Positions 13,950 through 16,883 of a stretch of DNA of 16,883 nt are shown here, in pieces. The DNA is from Sulfuritalea sp. (GTDB lineage: Bacteria; Pseudomonadota; Gammaproteobacteria; Burkholderiales; Rhodocyclaceae). The translations under genes and the position numbers were made by a program. Numbering within the stretch: position 1 is the first letter of the stretch; each line of letters starts with the position of its first letter. The notes beneath the pieces were generated by a model. The model was given only the letters and a program-made list of their open reading frames with translations, made no database searches and was not told the DNA's origin. Where the stretch lies: the NCBI GenBank assembly GCA_021738105.1, contig JAIPCS010000055.1, positions 1 to 16,883 on the forward strand, given 5' to 3'.

Positions 13950-14405
13950 CTAGTCCAGAAACGCATGACAAGAAGACCCAAGCTTCCACGCCTTGACGTT
14001 TCTGAAACGATTGAGTAAATCTTCAACGCTCCCATGACGAACGTTACCTATCTCGCCTTCTGTCGCCCGGCGCAGATCGTGGAACCGATGCCATACGTGG
14101 TCATCCACAGTCGGACCGTTGCTCAGCTTCCATAGGCCTTCGTAGAGTGGAGGAATTCCAACTTGCTCAGCAATAAAGAACTCACCAGACTCAAGACGGT
14201 CGCCAAAAGTAGAAATATCCTCCGGCTTAGCAATTCCCTCAATTAGAAGCCGTCCCCATGATTTGAAGTTACCCGCGTCGCAGTAGCAATACTCGAACAC
14301 GCTGAATCCGCCCATTGCAACTTTCTGTGATTGAGTGCGGAGACCATACGGCGATGCATTGGTGCCAACACCACCTATAGTTTCCTCAATATTCGAGTCC
14401 GTCAT
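13950..14405 (-). CDS. Uncharacterised 151-aa protein, partner of the nuclease-like gene
   Basis: A 151-residue soluble protein without signal or membrane segment. Notable stretches are FEYCYCDAGNFKSWGRLL (37-54), SGEFFIAEQVGIPPLYEG (73-90) and TVDDHVWHRFHDLRRAT (99-115). The last, with Asp and His residues, looks conserved. The ATG at 14403-14405 has GAGG 7 bases upstream. It is first in a two-gene unit with the PD-(D/E)XK-like gene and divergent from the nuclease-helicase gene. I have an impression of similar small proteins in accessory regions but cannot name a family or function. Confidence 0.7.
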   Translation of the reverse strand: MTDSNIEETIGGVGTNASPYGLRTQSQKVAMGGFSVFEYCYCDAGNFKSWGRLLIEGIAKPEDISTFGDRLESGEFFIAEQVGIPPLYEGLWKLSNGPTVDDHVWHRFHDLRRATEGEIGNVRHGSVEDLLNRFRNVKAWKLGSSCHAFLD

Positions 14406-14477
14406 ATCGAGCCTCGTCGGTTCTGCCGTCGCCGGGGGAAAGAAATTTCAAAAGTGGTCCTAGTTTCTCCGATTGCT

Positions 14478-14494
14478 GGCTCACCAGATGAGCC
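14478..14494. promoter_or_regulatory. Inverted repeat near the start of the minus-strand pair
   Basis: GGCTCA (14478-14483), 5-nt spacer CCAGA, TGAGCC (14489-14494). It lies about 73 bp upstream of the 14405 start, a plausible operator position. Functional meaning is inferred from position only. Confidence 0.35.
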
Positions 14495-14620
14495 AAGTCC
14501 GCTCCTCAGTTATCGGCGAAAAGACGTCGTGCTCACTGAGACCCGGCGGTGAATCTAACTTCCAATTTCTCCACCTTGATTACTGCGACAGACAAGAAAA
14601 CTCTGGATGCTAGCAATCGC

Positions 14621-14635
14621 CCGTCAAGTTGACGG
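14621..14635. promoter_or_regulatory. Perfect 15-bp palindrome in the divergent region
   Basis: CCGTCAA, central G, TTGACGG. This is the size of a dimeric repressor site and lies midway between the two divergent starts. Its TTGACG could double as a -35 box. Confidence 0.45.
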
Positions 14636-14747
14636 TTGTACTGGCGTCCGCTGCAACCTCTCTTGCGGCCTACACAAGGACGAGCCGCCTGAAGACTTGC
14701 GCATCAATGACCGCTCCGAGAAATTCAGCTCTAGCTGGATGGGCAGC

Positions 14748-14770
14748 AAAAGTCGGCGTTGGCGGGACGG
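14748..14770 (+). repeat. Dispersed repeat, copy 8
   Basis: AAAAGTCGGCGTTGGC followed by GGGACGG. It has one core change (GTTGG for GCTGG) and a divergent tail. It lies 84 bp before the nuclease-helicase start. Confidence 0.85.
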
Positions 14771-14854
14771 TAACCCCCATTACCGTGACGTTGGTAGAGC
14801 AATAATGTCTTTGTCCTGGCACAATCAAAGGCATTCTCTCAGTTTAGAGTTCCC

Positions 14855-16837
14855 ATGGCTGCCTTTTATCGCGCATCACTGAACGCTTTTCTTGCCGCCT
14901 CGACTGACGAAGTCGTAGGCAGCTTGGTTACTGGCATGGTCATGTCAGCAGGTTTCGATGCTGATCAGAAGCAAGTACGAGCTTGGACGGCGCAAATTGA
15001 GTTGCTAAGGATCGCTGCAAGAAAATGGGCTTGTCACCCCGAAGCCGGTTCTTGGCATCTTCTGCTTGAATATCCGATCCCGCGTCGCTTGAAACGTATC
15101 GACACGGTGTTACTGACACCAAAACAGATCTTTGTCCTTGAATTCAAGATGGGGGCGATGCAAGTCGATCGCGCCGCGATCCGCCAAGTTGAAGATTATG
15201 CATACGACCTTCGAGATTTTCATGCGGAGTCTCGTACGTCGCTTATCGTCCCAGTGGTGATTGGGTCAGAAGCGGAAGTTTTGCCCGAGAAGCGCCCAGT
15301 CGATATTTCTGGCCCTGTTGCGCAAACGCAATTTGCCAATCGGCACACGCTGGCCGAATTGATTCTCGACCTTGAGAGGAATCGATCAGCGATCCAACAT
15401 GTTGACCCGCTACGCTGGGATCAGAGTGGTTATCGGCCGGTGCCGAGCATCATTGAAGCGGCGCAGACACTTTTCTCGCAGCATTCCGTCGAGGCTATCG
15501 CACACAGTAATGCTGGGGCACGAAATCTCACACATACAGTTGAGTGTATCGCCCGAGCAATAGCCGAAGCACGTGAGACTGGCGGCAGGATTATTTGCTT
15601 CGTGACGGGTATTCCCGGTTCTGGAAAAACTCTGGCAGGACTCTCGGCGGCCCATACAGTCGACTATGAAAATCTCGCCGTATTTCTTTCCGGCAACGGT
15701 CCCTTGGTCAAAGTGCTGTCAGAGGCACTTGCACGCAACCATCGTGACCAGTGCGGATCAACTCTGACAGAGGCACGACGGAAATCACAGACCTTCATCC
15801 GCAATGTTCACGAGTACATACGCACGCATGATCCTGACAGCGGCACCGTACCGCCAGACCACGTCGTGGTTTTTGACGAAGCTCAACGGGCGTGGAATGC
15901 AGAACATTCAAAACGGAAGTTCGATCGTTCGCATTCTGAGCCATACACCATGCTGCGTATTGCCGAGTCAATACCCGACTGGGTTGTTCTTGTCGCCTTA
16001 GTAGGTGGTGGTCAGGAGATCAATACTGGAGAAGCTGGACTTGCCGAATGGGGGCAAGCATTGAGCCACCATTTTCCTCGCTGGCAGATATGGGCTTCAC
16101 CTGAGGCTTTATCCAACGACTCGACGATGGTTGGCGGCGGGCTGTTCGAAATTCCGCCATTGGCCAAACTCGATGTAAGGAATGAGGCTGATCTTCATCT
16201 ACAGGTCTCACTTAGGGCCTTCAAGTCGGAACAGGTAGCCCGGTGGGTGGAGGCCGTGCTGGATGGAGATGCCGTGGCAGCTCGCGCGCACTATCCCGAT
16301 CCTGAAGAATTTCCCATTGTGATCACGCGCTCTCTCGATCAAGCACGCGCGTGGCTGCGGTACCAAGCCCGTGGTAGTCAGCGTTCCGGACTTCTCGCAA
16401 GTGCGGGTGGTTTGCGTTTGCGTGCCTACGGTATTGAGGTTTCAACGGGTTTCACTGGGGGATTTCCCTTTGAAGAATGGTTTCTCGCGCCGGAGGGTGA
16501 CGTACGCGCTAGCAATCAACTGGAAGTCGCTGCTACAGAATTTCAGGCTCAGGGTTTGGAAATTGATTGGGCTGGCATGTGCTGGGCCAACGACCTTTGT
16601 ATCAAGAATGGGACACTGGTAACACGGCGTTTCAGAGGTAGCCGCTGGCAACAAGTACGCAAACCTCAAGACAGAAGCTTCTTGATCAATTCCTACCGTG
16701 TTCTATTGACCCGCGCTAGACGCGGCTTGGTAATCTGGGTGCCACCGGGGAACCTCACAGACCAAACAATACCCTCGACCGACTTCGACGCGACAGCAGA
16801 GTTTTTGCTGAAGTGTGGGGCTCGCCTTGTTCCGTAA
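14855..16837 (+). CDS. RecB-like nuclease fused to a DUF2075 (SF1) helicase
   Basis: A 660-residue cytosolic protein. The N-terminal part shows a PD-(D/E)XK core of RecB/NERD type: D83 in RRLKRIDTVLL, E96-F-K98 in FVLEFKMG, and Q111xxxY115 in RQVEDYAYD. The rest is a DUF2075-type superfamily 1 helicase: Walker A GIPGSGKT (252-259), Walker B VVVFDEAQRAW (337-347), a sensor-like LVGGGQEINTGEAG (382-395), TEFQAQGLEIDWAG (561-574) and the motif VI-like region SYRVLLTRARRGLVIW (613-628). All key residues for both activities are present, so DNA or RNA unwinding coupled to cleavage is likely. Nuclease plus SF1 helicase proteins of this layout include known single-gene immunity factors, which makes defence the leading guess. 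The ATG at 14855 has only a weak ribosome site (TAGAG). Codon use is less GC-biased than in lysS or mnmC. Confidence 0.85.
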   Translation: MAAFYRASLNAFLAASTDEVVGSLVTGMVMSAGFDADQKQVRAWTAQIELLRIAARKWACHPEAGSWHLLLEYPIPRRLKRIDTVLLTPKQIFVLEFKMGAMQVDRAAIRQVEDYAYDLRDFHAESRTSLIVPVVIGSEAEVLPEKRPVDISGPVAQTQFANRHTLAELILDLERNRSAIQHVDPLRWDQSGYRPVPSIIEAAQTLFSQHSVEAIAHSNAGARNLTHTVECIARAIAEARETGGRIICFVTGIPGSGKTLAGLSAAHTVDYENLAVFLSGNGPLVKVLSEALARNHRDQCGSTLTEARRKSQTFIRNVHEYIRTHDPDSGTVPPDHVVVFDEAQRAWNAEHSKRKFDRSHSEPYTMLRIAESIPDWVVLVALVGGGQEINTGEAGLAEWGQALSHHFPRWQIWASPEALSNDSTMVGGGLFEIPPLAKLDVRNEADLHLQVSLRAFKSEQVARWVEAVLDGDAVAARAHYPDPEEFPIVITRSLDQARAWLRYQARGSQRSGLLASAGGLRLRAYGIEVSTGFTGGFPFEEWFLAPEGDVRASNQLEVAATEFQAQGLEIDWAGMCWANDLCIKNGTLVTRRFRGSRWQQVRKPQDRSFLINSYRVLLTRARRGLVIWVPPGNLTDQTIPSTDFDATAEFLLKCGARLVP

Positions 16838-16883
16838 GGTAGAGGAATCCAATAGGCTGCCTACGGGGCCGGAGTAATTTCTT

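Larger units (their letters stand above)
14406..14854. other. Divergent intergenic control region of the defence-like locus
   Basis: It separates the minus-strand pair from the plus-strand nuclease-helicase and must hold promoters for both. It contains two palindromes (14478-14494 and 14621-14635) and dispersed repeat copy 8 (14748-14770). A plus-strand open frame of 91 codons (14607-14882) crosses the repeat and overlaps the next gene start in another frame. It has no recognisable features, and I do not call it. Confidence 0.55.

Noticed and set aside
14607..14882. 91-codon open frame upstream of the nuclease-helicase
   Set aside because: It runs through repeat copy 8, overlaps the true start in another frame, and has no supporting signals.

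Overview
The window looks like a high-GC proteobacterial chromosome, most likely a betaproteobacterium of the Rhodocyclales type. This rests on the character of the housekeeping genes (lysS, mnmC, gltX, a lipoprotein M48-family protein) and on codon usage, not on a search. A conserved translation-related core is flanked by accessory DNA on both sides.

Layout. (1) Positions 1-4338: the 3' end of an unidentified + strand gene, a gene-poor stretch, then a four-gene minus-strand run of exported proteins (3940 down to 529). Two of these are tandem paralogues (TPR plus a C-terminal beta-rich region) made by a duplication of exactly 880 bp register. A fossil of the upstream gene's 3' end still lies between them. 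(2) 4340-5047: a Phd/YefM antitoxin and VapC-type PIN toxin pair with a clear two-site palindromic operator. It sits 10 bp in front of lysS. (3) 5058-8500: lysS and mnmC, overlapping by one base. (4) 8587-10181: a glycine-zipper membrane protein and a convergent M48-like lipoprotein whose 3' ends overlap by 58 bp. (5) 10224-11830: gltX on the minus strand, and divergently a tRNA-Val(CAC) with a good promoter and a textbook terminator. (6) 11831-16883: accessory DNA beyond the tRNA. It holds a PemK/MazF toxin with its antitoxin, a two-gene minus-strand unit (an unknown 151-aa protein and a PD-(D/E)XK nuclease-like 308-aa protein), and a divergent 660-aa RecB-like nuclease plus DUF2075 helicase fusion. 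The last three genes look like an anti-phage or DNA-processing locus.

The strongest unexplained signal is a 23-24 bp dispersed repeat (core GTCGGCGCTGGC followed by GRYACGGC). It occurs at least eight times, with one deleted and one diverged candidate in addition. Six clear copies are intergenic and punctuate the accessory modules. Two lie inside real genes (mnmC and the glycine-zipper gene), in the same orientation and reading phase, and encode AV(L/S)PAPTF in inter-domain linkers.

Functionally, the core joins the two synthetases (LysRS, GluRS) whose cognate tRNAs carry the wobble modification completed by MnmC. Toxins of two RNA-cleaving families lie on either side.
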